This document shows positions 37,001 through 46,086 of a stretch of DNA of 64,000 bases, piece by piece. Where the stretch lies: positions 1-64,000 of the forward strand of contig NZ_NBOC01000004.1 in assembly GCF_002104455.1 (NCBI RefSeq). Direction: 5' to 3'. The stretch is from Colwellia chukchiensis (GTDB lineage: Bacteria; Pseudomonadota; Gammaproteobacteria; Enterobacterales; Alteromonadaceae). Numbering within the stretch: the stretch's first letter is position 1; the number at the start of each line of letters is the position of its first letter. A program made the translations under genes and the position numbers. Under the pieces are notes generated by a model. That model had not been told where the DNA came from. It searched no databases and saw only the letters and a list, made by a program, of their open reading frames with translations.

Positions 37001-38335
37001 ATGACGAAAAATATATTACAACGTGGTTTGGAAAATATTCATACGCCTTTTGCCAGTTTTATAGGCGCGCAAACGACATCTAGCTTGATCCTGTTTTTTT
37101 CAACTATCATTGCCTTATGGTGGGCAAATTCAGGGTATGCGGCAAGCTATGTTAACTTAGTCCATACGCCAATAGGCATCATTTTAGGTGATCTCCAAGT
37201 AACGGTATCGTTAAAGCATATTATTAACGATGGCTTGATGGTGGTGTTTTTCTTTTTGCTTGGTCTTGAAATAAAGCGCGAAGTATTAGTGGGTGATCTA
37301 GCACAAGCAAAAAACCGCCGCATGTTAATTTTTTGTGCCTTAGGCGGCATGGTGCTACCAGCACTGATATACGCATTATTTAACTACTCGCTTGACTCTC
37401 AAGCAGGTTGGGGCATTCCGATGGCGACAGATACCGCTTTTGCGCTGGGTGTCTTAACCTTAGTTAGAAAGCATATTCCAACCAGCTTATTAGCTTTTAT
37501 TGTTGGCTTGGCCATTGTGGATGATATTGGCGCGATTTTAGTGATCGCGATATTTTATACCGAGCAAATTGCGATTTTGCATTTAACGCTAGCCTTTGCC
37601 TTAGTCGCATTTCTCGCCTTGGCCAATTACGCGGGTGTTCGGCATGCCTTGTTTTATATTTTAGTAAGTTTAGTCATTTGGCTACTAATGCTTAACTCAG
37701 GCGTGCATGCTACTGTCGCGGGTGTAGCTATTGCCTTAACCGTACCCGCTCGCCCGAAAAAGTCCGCAGAAAAATTGTTAGATAAAGCGCAAGCAAAAAT
37801 ACAGCGTTTACAAAAAAACCAACAAGACGTTGATGTATTAGCGAGTAAAAAAGCGCATGAGCAGGTACTGGAAGTGCGCGATGTTGCAGAAGGTGCAAGT
37901 ACGCCATTGCGTCGTTGGGAAGACGCCTTAAGCTTGCCGGTATCCTTATTTATTTTACCACTATTTGCTTTAACGAATGCCGGCGTTGTGGTGAATATGA
38001 ATTCATTTATTGATAGCATGACGCAACCTATTGGCGCAGGTATTATTGCAGGCTTAGTGTTAGGTAAGTTTTTCGGAATTAGTTGTGCCTGTTGGCTTGT
38101 GTTGCGATTTAAACTGGGTTGTTTACCTAAAGGTGTGAACTTTCAACATGTGATTGGCGCTTCGTTAATTACCGGGATTGGCTTTACCATGTCAACTTTT
38201 ATCGCGACCTTAGGTTTTAGTCAGCAAGCTGAGCAATTACAATATGCAAAAACGGCCATTTTAATCGCCTCAGTGCTTGCTGCCTTGTTAGGGTGTTTAT
38301 ACCTACGATTGATTGCTGCAAAGACTAAGCAGTAA
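37001..38335 (+). CDS. nhaA: Na+/H+ antiporter NhaA
   Basis: This 444-residue antiporter exchanges external H+ for internal Na+ in the inner membrane. Family motifs include LEIKREVLVGDL, ATDTAFALGVLTLV and the catalytic Asp pair in GLAIVDDIGAILVIAIFY. GVHATVAGVAIALTVP matches E. coli NhaA. Compared with the E. coli protein (388 residues) it has a hydrophilic, Lys/Gln-rich insertion at about residues 252-295 (KLLDKAQAKIQRLQKNQQDV) between helices. That insertion occurs in a subgroup of NhaA proteins. Start ATG 37001 has AGGAGG upstream. Confidence 0.95.
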   Translation: MTKNILQRGLENIHTPFASFIGAQTTSSLILFFSTIIALWWANSGYAASYVNLVHTPIGIILGDLQVTVSLKHIINDGLMVVFFFLLGLEIKREVLVGDLAQAKNRRMLIFCALGGMVLPALIYALFNYSLDSQAGWGIPMATDTAFALGVLTLVRKHIPTSLLAFIVGLAIVDDIGAILVIAIFYTEQIAILHLTLAFALVAFLALANYAGVRHALFYILVSLVIWLLMLNSGVHATVAGVAIALTVPARPKKSAEKLLDKAQAKIQRLQKNQQDVDVLASKKAHEQVLEVRDVAEGASTPLRRWEDALSLPVSLFILPLFALTNAGVVVNMNSFIDSMTQPIGAGIIAGLVLGKFFGISCACWLVLRFKLGCLPKGVNFQHVIGASLITGIGFTMSTFIATLGFSQQAEQLQYAKTAILIASVLAALLGCLYLRLIAAKTKQ

Positions 38336-38365
38336 CAAACGCGTTAATTGGCCATTGTAATCGAT

Positions 38366-38401
38366 ATATAAGCCATCACGACATTTAGTCGTGGCTTATA
38401 T
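38366..38401 (+). other. Strong bulged hairpin downstream of nhaA
   Basis: ATATAAGC-CAT-CACGAC (38366-38382, CAT bulged) pairs with GTCGTG-GCTTATAT (38388-38401) around a five-base loop. No T-run follows, so it may be an mRNA-stabilising hairpin rather than an efficient terminator. It lies just before a repeat copy. Confidence 0.55.
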
Positions 38402-38434
38402 CCGCAATTAACGTCCGTTAATGAGCAAGTCCTA

Positions 38435-38695
38435 GCGGCTGTTAATCTTTTAGGATTAAAGCTTGTGCAATTTAAAATAGCGTTAATCGCGGCGCGAGTT
38501 TTGAATAATAAGTAATCTATTAAAAAGTAAGCAACAAAGGCTACCTTCGTTTTAATTGCACCTAAAGGCAGCACTGGTTTGAAATTTATACGCTGTAATC
38601 TCCTGTTCGCGGAGCTAGCGATACTTTTCATGCGCTGCCTTGACTAAATACCAAGCAAGTCAGGGGAAAAGTCATCTTGAAAGGTCAACAGTCCT
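38435..38695 (+). repeat. Degenerate copy (A) of a ~262-bp MITE-like intergenic repeat
   Basis: This 261-base stretch aligns end to end with the two copies at 54493-55018, though clearly diverged. Shared blocks include GTGCAATTTAAAA near the start (TGCAATTTAAAA in the other copies), CACCTAAAGGCAGCAC, TTTGAAATTTATAC, AGTCATCTT and the end GTCAACAG. It also keeps the inverted ends, CTGTTAATCTTTT at the start and AAAGGTCAACAG at the end. The location is between nhaA and recC, ending about 64 bases before the recC start. No coding capacity is supported. Confidence 0.75.
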
Positions 38696-38758
38696 AGTCT
38701 TATAGCACTTGATGTGGTTAAATTTAAGCATAAGAAAAATAGCTAAAAAGGCGCGCTT

Positions 38759-41700
38759 TTGTTCTATCTTTATCCTGCTAATAAAATGGAAAATTTATTA
38801 GTGCTGCTTGATAAAATTCAGCAGTTGTCTCCACTTCCTGTGTTCGCCCAAGATACTGTAATTGTGCAAAATGCTGGCATGCAACATTGGCTAAATATGT
38901 CATTGGCAAAGCAGCGTGGTATAAGCATGAACATGCGCTATGCTTTACCATCACAGTTTTTATGGCACTTAATTCGCAGTTTAGCCAGTGAGCAAGATGT
39001 ACCTGAGCAATCACCATTTTCGCGAGAAGTAATGACGTGGCGTATTGATACCTTGCTAGCATCCGCCAAGGTGCTAAAGGACGATAGCTTTAACGTTGCC
39101 AGTGATTATTGGCGAGAAAATCAAGCCACTGAGCAAGCATTTACTGAGACCGAGCAGTTAAAGCGATACCAGTTAGCCTGTCAGTTAGCTGACTTATACG
39201 AGCAGTATTTAATTTTTCGCCCAGAATGGATCCATGCTTGGCATCAAGGTGAATTTAACGCTTACGACCAAGTGAACTCTGCGAGTACAACGGATAACCA
39301 AGCCGATCAAAAGCTAGCTGCACAAAGTAACGCCATTTGGCAAGGCAAGCTTTGGCATTTATTGGTGCAAGAGCAGTCTTATGATCCGCAAGAGTTGGTT
39401 GAGTTGGCGATCAAAAATTTACACCATAGTGAAAATCTTAGCGTGCAAGCGTTACCCGAACGGATATCTTTTTTTGGAATCAATGCCATGGCACCGCTAT
39501 GGCTAGAATTTATCAATGCACTTAGTCAGAAAATTGATGTGCATTTTTTCCATTTAAACCCTTGTTACGCGTATTGGGGCGATGTAGTCACGGAAAAAAA
39601 TGCCATAGAAGCTTGGCTCAAAGGCACCGACTTTTCGGCGCCAGCGCAAGAGCATACAGATGATCAAGCCAGCGATTTAGCGGACATTAACTTGCCGGTA
39701 GGTAATCCATTATTAGCAAACTTAGGCCAACAAGGCCGAGAGTTTATGGCTTTGTTGTACCAATACAGTACCATTAATATCGAGGTTTTTGAGTCAGCGT
39801 TATCAGACTTAGCTAATGCAGCTTCAAGCAGTACAGTAACCGATACCGCAACCGAGGCTAACCATGCACTCCAGCGTAGCCAAGCCAATGTTTTAGCCTG
39901 TGTGCAACAAGACATTTTATCCCTTAGCGATGCGCGCCAACAGCAAATAAACTCCGCGCAAGAGCCAGCAAAAATTGACGGCTCTATTATTATTACCAGC
40001 GCACACAGCGCCTTGCGAGAAGTGCAAGGTTTACACGACTGGCTGTTGCATCAGTTTAATCAAGACCCAAGCTTAACGCCCAAAGATGTCTTGGTTATGT
40101 GCCCACAAGTTGAACAATATGCGCCTTATGTTAATGCGGTGTTTACCCGTGGTTGGCAAGACATTGGCGATGAAGTACCGCCATTACCATGCTCAATTGC
40201 TGATCGCGTGAGTAAAGATGCCGAGCCATTGGTAGCGGCATTCGCGCAGTTGCTAAGTTTGCCTGATAGTCGCTTTCAAGTGTCGAGTTTAATCGCTTTG
40301 CTGCGTTTACCCGCGATGCAAGCTCGCTTTGCCATTAACCTTGATGACATTGAAAAAATTACCCAGTGGCTAGATATAGCAGCGGTTCATTGGGGCTTAG
40401 ATCAAGCCCATAAACAACAAGTATTAGCGCAAAGCCATGGCGCAATAACTAGCAATGTTGATCCGACAAGGGCCGAGTTAGATAATGTCAGTGATAGTTT
40501 TACTTGGCAGCAAGGCTTGTCGCGTTTAATGCGAGGTTTTGCCTTTGCCGATCACAGCGTGATTTATCAAAATCAGCTATTATTGCCAACCATTGAAGGT
40601 AGCGACAGTGAGTTGCTCGGCAAGTTAATGTTAATCATTGAGCAGTTGCAATTGAGCGCGGTGAATATGGCCAAAGCACGCAGCGCCCAGCAATGGCAGT
40701 TATTTTTGTTTGAGTTGTTAGCACAGCTATTTGACGATGATAACGATAACGGCTTGGCCATTATCCGCCGTGCCATAGAGTCATTAGTCGAGTATTGCCA
40801 ACACGCGAATTATAGTCAGCACATCAGCTTGGCGGTGATACGCGACTTTTTAAATAGTCACTTTAGTCAACCAGATCCTGGCCGTCAGTTTATGGTGGGC
40901 CAAGTCACCTTTTGCTCTATGCTGCCAATGCGCAGTATTCCATTTAAAATTATTGCCGTGTTAGGACTAAACGATGGTGAGTTTCCCCGTCAGAGACAAC
41001 CATTAAGTTTTGACTTAATGACCACCACAGCGGCTAAACTTGGCGACAGATCGCGCCGGGGTGATGACAGGTACTTATTTCTAGAAGCCATTATTTCTGC
41101 ACGCCAAGCATTGTATTTAAGTTACCAAGGTAAGAATATTAATAATAACAAGGACCGTCAGCCGTCACTGGTGTTAAAAGAATTAATGGAATACCTTGCG
41201 CGTGGCTATGGCTGGCCGTTATTGGGTTTAAATCAAACGCCAACGGCTTGTAGCGCAAACCAAGTACGGCAATTACCGATGCAGGCTTTTAGTGAGCACA
41301 ACTATCGCGGAGCGTTTGCCAGTTTTGATGCGAACTGGTTGAACTTGGCGCGTGCGGGAAAGAGTGAGGCAAACCATGACATTAAAGGCCAAGCTCAGCC
41401 ACAAACTCAGTACCCTAATGCTAGCCGTGAAGAACAAGCGGCTGTTAAAGAGCAAGATAACCTACTTAGCAGCGAACTGATCCGTTTTTATCAACACCCG
41501 AGTCGCTATTACGCGCAACAAGTACTGAATTTGTATTTAGATAGTCGTGATACCTTGATTAATGATGTTGAGCCATTTGTGCCTAATCGACTCGATAGTT
41601 ACTTGCTACGTCAAGACTTGCTCAACTATTACTTGGCACCAGAGCAAAGTCGTCAAAGTTGTGAAGATATTTTGCTAACCGCGCGACTGGCGGGCAGTTT

Positions 41701-42508
41701 ACCTGACTTGCCCAGTACCGATGCCTTGATTGCAGGTTGGCAGGCAGATAGCGAAACGTTTAGCCAATTTATCCGTCGTGAGTTGGCACAACCTGGTGCT
41801 GAAAATGCCGCATTGTCATTACAACCAATAGATTGTCGTGTTTCGCTTAATCTTGCCGACTTTTGGTCAAGTAACCTAGCACAGCCATCAACAGATGGCA
41901 CAACACTGTTTTCTGCAGAGCAATTAGCTTGGTTAAAGCCTTTGCTACCTAAAACGCTCACCCTACACACTAAATTAACGCTAGTGCACAATAAAGCCGT
42001 ACTTTATCGTAGCAGTAGTGCTAAAGCGAAAGACCTATTCTCGTTATATTTGCAGCAATTAATGGTGCAAGTTGCGCAAACGCAAGCCAAAAGCGCTGAG
42101 GTTTTTGTCGATATTAGCGCGAGCCATGGTTATTACTTTGACACCAAAAGCCAAACACCCAGCGAGGTTTATTTTACCGATATTGATGACGCAAAAGGGC
42201 AATTACTGCGCCTTGTCGCCATGTTTTATTTGGGACAAGGTCAGCCATTATTACTAAACGCTGAGTTGGCCGAAAAAGTACAAAAAAGCAAAGTATTTGA
42301 ACAAGCACAGTTGCAACAATTTTGGACCGACAGCAATAGTTTTCAAACGTTTGGCGCTGAGCCATACATCAACTATTTTTGGCCGCAATGCCCTGATTAT
42401 CAGGATATAACACCTAAGCTTTTCAGTATTTATCAACCTATGTTTGCCGCGCTGAAAACTGTCAAAGCAGCGGCTAAAACAAGCGCTAACTCGGGAGCTA
42501 AAGCATGA
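38759..42508 (+). CDS. recC: Exodeoxyribonuclease V subunit RecC
   Basis: This 1249-residue subunit of RecBCD recognises Chi and splits the DNA strands. It is somewhat longer than E. coli RecC (1122). The start is TTG 38759: residues FYLYPANKMENLLVLLDKI align with the E. coli N-terminus, and AAGG lies about seven bases upstream; the ATG at 38786 would remove this conserved strand. Recognisable blocks include VQNAGMQHWLNMSLAKQRGI, DVLVMCPQVEQYAPYVNAVF, QVTFCSMLPMRSIPFKIIAV and GLNDGEFPRQ. The stop overlaps the recB start (ATGA). The gene order recC-recB-recD differs from the E. coli recC-ptr-recB-recD locus. Confidence 0.94.
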   Translation: MFYLYPANKMENLLVLLDKIQQLSPLPVFAQDTVIVQNAGMQHWLNMSLAKQRGISMNMRYALPSQFLWHLIRSLASEQDVPEQSPFSREVMTWRIDTLLASAKVLKDDSFNVASDYWRENQATEQAFTETEQLKRYQLACQLADLYEQYLIFRPEWIHAWHQGEFNAYDQVNSASTTDNQADQKLAAQSNAIWQGKLWHLLVQEQSYDPQELVELAIKNLHHSENLSVQALPERISFFGINAMAPLWLEFINALSQKIDVHFFHLNPCYAYWGDVVTEKNAIEAWLKGTDFSAPAQEHTDDQASDLADINLPVGNPLLANLGQQGREFMALLYQYSTINIEVFESALSDLANAASSSTVTDTATEANHALQRSQANVLACVQQDILSLSDARQQQINSAQEPAKIDGSIIITSAHSALREVQGLHDWLLHQFNQDPSLTPKDVLVMCPQVEQYAPYVNAVFTRGWQDIGDEVPPLPCSIADRVSKDAEPLVAAFAQLLSLPDSRFQVSSLIALLRLPAMQARFAINLDDIEKITQWLDIAAVHWGLDQAHKQQVLAQSHGAITSNVDPTRAELDNVSDSFTWQQGLSRLMRGFAFADHSVIYQNQLLLPTIEGSDSELLGKLMLIIEQLQLSAVNMAKARSAQQWQLFLFELLAQLFDDDNDNGLAIIRRAIESLVEYCQHANYSQHISLAVIRDFLNSHFSQPDPGRQFMVGQVTFCSMLPMRSIPFKIIAVLGLNDGEFPRQRQPLSFDLMTTTAAKLGDRSRRGDDRYLFLEAIISARQALYLSYQGKNINNNKDRQPSLVLKELMEYLARGYGWPLLGLNQTPTACSANQVRQLPMQAFSEHNYRGAFASFDANWLNLARAGKSEANHDIKGQAQPQTQYPNASREEQAAVKEQDNLLSSELIRFYQHPSRYYAQQVLNLYLDSRDTLINDVEPFVPNRLDSYLLRQDLLNYYLAPEQSRQSCEDILLTARLAGSLPDLPSTDALIAGWQADSETFSQFIRRELAQPGAENAALSLQPIDCRVSLNLADFWSSNLAQPSTDGTTLFSAEQLAWLKPLLPKTLTLHTKLTLVHNKAVLYRSSSAKAKDLFSLYLQQLMVQVAQTQAKSAEVFVDISASHGYYFDTKSQTPSEVYFTDIDDAKGQLLRLVAMFYLGQGQPLLLNAELAEKVQKSKVFEQAQLQQFWTDSNSFQTFGAEPYINYFWPQCPDYQDITPKLFSIYQPMFAALKTVKAAAKTSANSGAKA

Positions 42509-45500
42509 ATAACTTAAATGCCAACACCATAGCGCTACAGGGTCGACACCTGATTGAAGCCAGCGCGGGTACCGGCAAAACTCATAATATTACTCGCATT
42601 TTCTTACGGGTTTTATTAGAGCGCGAGCTGCCAATAGAACAAATTCTGGTGATGACCTTCACCAAAGACGCCACCGAAGAAATTCGCGGCCGCATTGATG
42701 ACTTTATACGCGAAAGCTTACACCACTGGGATGAACTCATTGTCAGCGATGATTATTTTAAAACCTTAAATGCTAACCTTAGTGCTAAAAATATCGGCGT
42801 GCGCGAAGTCAAAGCGCGTTTAAGACAAGCGCTACTTTATATTGACGAAGCCGCTATTTTTACCATCCATGGCTTTTGCAAGCGAGTGTTAAATCAATAT
42901 GCCTTTGCCAGTGGTATTAGTTTTAATGCCATAATGGAAACCGACAGCCAAGATATTACCCTAGAAGCGTGCCAAGATTGGTATCGACTTTTAGCATTGG
43001 AAAGCAAACATGATAACTCAGCCTTTAACTTAGTGACTGAATTTTGGCCTGAGCCAAGTAGCTTTATCAGTCAATTTTCTAAAGCTCTCAATACGGATAA
43101 TCAGCTACACGTTGCAAACCCAGAAAATATTACCATTGAATTTAAAGGCCTAGTGCAACAAGCTATTGCCAGTTTACAAGATAATCACGCTTTCTTAACC
43201 ACGGCATTAATTGATGTTAAAAAAGCTGCAGATCGCGCCTTGCGTCAACAAGAATTAGCGCAACTGTTGACTTGGCTAACGGCGCTCGCTAACGATATTG
43301 AAGGCGAGTTGGGTACTATGCCGGCAGCGTTTATTGATGGCAGGCGTTATAGCCGCTCGAAATATAAAGCTGAATTAGTCGAGATTTTTACCGCTGTTAA
43401 TCAGGTAAAAAAACACCACGCCAATTTACACAAGCAACTCAACCGCGCAAAAGCCTTGTTGGTGGTGAGAGACGGTGTGTATCATATTCGCGCTGAGGTC
43501 ACGCGCAAAAAGTTACAAGCCAATGTCATGGGCTTTGATGATTTGATCAGCACTTTAAATCATTGCTTAAGTCATGAGCCTGAGCAGGCGTTAGCCAATA
43601 GCCTATACGCACAATTTCCAGTAGCGTTAATTGATGAATTTCAAGATACCGACCCGCAACAGTTTTCAATATTAAAAGCGATTTATTATCACCAGCAAAA
43701 TGCGGCGCTGTATATGATTGGCGACCCTAAGCAAGCCATTTATGGTTTTCGTGGTGGCGATATCTTTGCATACCTTGCCGCGCGTCATGATTGTGATTAT
43801 CAATGGTTGATGGACACCAATTGGCGCTCAAGTGCTGACATGATCACCGGCTATAATCGTTTATTTTACGGCAACCACTTAAACCAAGAGGGTACTGAGG
43901 TTTTTGGTTATCAAATACCCTACTTGCCGGTTAAAGCGTCGCCGAAAGCAGAGCAGAAAGCTTTTAGCGATGGTCAATACCATGCCTTGCAATTTATACA
44001 TTTTAATGCTGAGGCTATGGATAGCCGTGTCAAGCAAAGTTACCGCAGCACTATGGCCTGTTGGTGTGCTAATGAAATAGTGCGCTTATTAACCAGCCCT
44101 GAACTAAAGATCAGCAGTGGCGATATTGCCTTATTGGTGCGCGATGGTACTGAAGCTGCAGATATTAAACAGGCACTCGATCAATACGGCTTAGCCAGCG
44201 TGTTTATGAGTAATCGTGCTAATTTATTGCAAAGCCGTGAAACCAAACATCTATTACAAGTGTTACAGGGTATTTTATTTCTCGAAAATGAGCGCTTATT
44301 TACCGCGGCGTTAGCGAGCCCGTTAATGGCCTTTGATGCAAAAAAGCTATTGCAATTGCAACAGGATGAGCAGCAATGGCAGCAGCTAAAGTTTAGTTTT
44401 GAAAAGCTACGCAATGAATGGCAATTTAAAGGCTTTATTAGTATGGCGTTGCAGTTAATGCATCAACATTTTCATATTGATGTTGCTCAGGAGCAAACAA
44501 GTGAAAATAGCACAGATCGCATTTTAACCAACTTATTGCATTTATTTGAATTACTACAAGGGGCGAGCCAACGCCACCGGCAACCACAAGAGTTACTATT
44601 TTGGTTTGAGCAACAAAGTCAAATAGATAACCCAGAAGTGGAAGCCGAGCTGCGTTTAGAAAGTGACGAAAACTTAATTCGCATTATTACTCAGCATGGC
44701 TCCAAAGGCATGGAGTACCCAGTGGTCTTTATTCCCTTTGCCACCCGTCACAAAGACCCGTTAACCTTTGGCAAACGAAAAGTAAGTGTCATTGAATACC
44801 ATGATCAGCAAGGCGTAATGCAGCATAGCCTCGACGGCAGTGAGCAAGCCAAAGCCAGTATGGCAGCTGAAGCGTATGCGGAAACTATCCGCTTATTGTA
44901 TGTCGCGGTAACGCGCGCAGAAAAACGCTGTTATATACTCACTAGTGCATTTGATCACTTTGACAAGTCGCCATTAGGTAAAACCTTAAAATGGACGGCG
45001 GATACCGATATTGCCACCAACCTGCAACAATTAACGCAAGATAATAGCACTGAAATTGGCTTAGCGGTGTTAACCGATTATGCGCCGCCAACACCATGTC
45101 AGGTGCAGCCGTTAAAGAATGAAACGGCAAGATTAGCTGCGCAGCCAAAAGTTGCTCGCTTTAGTGGCAAAATAGAGCGTGATTGGTGGCTAAGCTCATT
45201 TTCTGCCTTGAGTAAAAACTTACGTCATAATGGTGTCTCGGCGCCGGATCGTGATAACCAAGAACTGTTAAGCAAAAATGACGCTGAGCCGAGTGGCTTA
45301 ATGCCTACGAGCAGTGAACTTCGCTTTACTTTAAGCAAAGGCGCCCATACCGGTAACTTATTACATGACATTTTAGAACAAACCGATTTTTCGGCTCCCG
45401 ACTGGGAAAAAAGCTGTCACTGGCCCTTACTAAAATACGGTGTTGAAAATTTATCGAGCCATGAAAATGGCCAACCGCAGTTACAGCAATGGTTAACCGA

Positions 45501-46086
45501 AGTTTTACAAACGCCACTTAACGCTCCCAATACAAAATCTTTGACATTAGCGCAACTTAAGTTGTCTGATACCTTGCGCGAAACAGAGTTCTATTATCCT
45601 ATGAATGCTGCCAGCAGCGGGCAATTAAGTCAGTTGTTGAGTGCACATCGTAATAGTGCCAGGCAAGGGGGTAACCAAGGTCATCGCGTACACTTACCTT
45701 CTTATCAACAACTTAAGGGTATGATGCATGGCTTTATTGATCTGATATTTCAAGCAGATGGTAAATATTACGTTTGTGATTATAAATCCAGTCATTTAGG
45801 TGATGATTATCAAGACTACAATAAGGCGGCAATGCGGTTAAATATTGAGAAAAACCATTACGATTTACAGTACCTGATTTATGCCTTGGCACTGCATCGA
45901 CATTTACAATATGCCTTAACGGATTATTGCCCCGAAAAGCATTTTGGCGGGATTTATTATTTGTATTTACGCGGCATGAGCGCACAACCACAACATAGCG
46001 GCTGCGGCGTTTATGCGCGCGCAATAACCTTGGCAGAGTTAGCTAAGCTTGATGCTATTTTTGCAGGAGAAACCGTCGATGGCTGA
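42505..46086 (+). CDS. recB: Exodeoxyribonuclease V subunit RecB (helicase-nuclease)
   Basis: This 1193-residue UvrD-type 3'-5' helicase has a C-terminal nuclease. Helicase motifs: I SAGTGKTHNI (about residues 20-29), II LIDEFQDTDPQQF, III GDPKQAIYGFRGGDI, IV DTNWRSS, V QHGSKGMEYPVVF and VI LLYVAVTRAEKRC. The nuclease domain has GMMHGFIDLIFQ and VCDYKSSHLG, which include the metal-binding Asp and catalytic Lys. The length matches E. coli RecB (1180). Start and stop overlap recC by four bases and recD by eight, so the three subunits are translationally coupled. Confidence 0.96.
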   Translation: MNNLNANTIALQGRHLIEASAGTGKTHNITRIFLRVLLERELPIEQILVMTFTKDATEEIRGRIDDFIRESLHHWDELIVSDDYFKTLNANLSAKNIGVREVKARLRQALLYIDEAAIFTIHGFCKRVLNQYAFASGISFNAIMETDSQDITLEACQDWYRLLALESKHDNSAFNLVTEFWPEPSSFISQFSKALNTDNQLHVANPENITIEFKGLVQQAIASLQDNHAFLTTALIDVKKAADRALRQQELAQLLTWLTALANDIEGELGTMPAAFIDGRRYSRSKYKAELVEIFTAVNQVKKHHANLHKQLNRAKALLVVRDGVYHIRAEVTRKKLQANVMGFDDLISTLNHCLSHEPEQALANSLYAQFPVALIDEFQDTDPQQFSILKAIYYHQQNAALYMIGDPKQAIYGFRGGDIFAYLAARHDCDYQWLMDTNWRSSADMITGYNRLFYGNHLNQEGTEVFGYQIPYLPVKASPKAEQKAFSDGQYHALQFIHFNAEAMDSRVKQSYRSTMACWCANEIVRLLTSPELKISSGDIALLVRDGTEAADIKQALDQYGLASVFMSNRANLLQSRETKHLLQVLQGILFLENERLFTAALASPLMAFDAKKLLQLQQDEQQWQQLKFSFEKLRNEWQFKGFISMALQLMHQHFHIDVAQEQTSENSTDRILTNLLHLFELLQGASQRHRQPQELLFWFEQQSQIDNPEVEAELRLESDENLIRIITQHGSKGMEYPVVFIPFATRHKDPLTFGKRKVSVIEYHDQQGVMQHSLDGSEQAKASMAAEAYAETIRLLYVAVTRAEKRCYILTSAFDHFDKSPLGKTLKWTADTDIATNLQQLTQDNSTEIGLAVLTDYAPPTPCQVQPLKNETARLAAQPKVARFSGKIERDWWLSSFSALSKNLRHNGVSAPDRDNQELLSKNDAEPSGLMPTSSELRFTLSKGAHTGNLLHDILEQTDFSAPDWEKSCHWPLLKYGVENLSSHENGQPQLQQWLTEVLQTPLNAPNTKSLTLAQLKLSDTLRETEFYYPMNAASSGQLSQLLSAHRNSARQGGNQGHRVHLPSYQQLKGMMHGFIDLIFQADGKYYVCDYKSSHLGDDYQDYNKAAMRLNIEKNHYDLQYLIYALALHRHLQYALTDYCPEKHFGGIYYLYLRGMSAQPQHSGCGVYARAITLAELAKLDAIFAGETVDG

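Noticed and set aside
37750-37890. Hydrophilic insertion in NhaA as a novel domain
   Set aside because: Longer NhaA proteins with a charged loop at this site are known, so it is not unusual enough to report as a finding.
37654-38019. 121-codon open frame antisense to nhaA
   Set aside because: It lies fully within nhaA on the other strand and its composition reflects the membrane-protein codons opposite it.
38344-38631. Minus-strand open frame of 95 codons downstream of nhaA
   Set aside because: It overlaps the bulged hairpin and repeat copy A, has no recognisable protein family features and no start signal.
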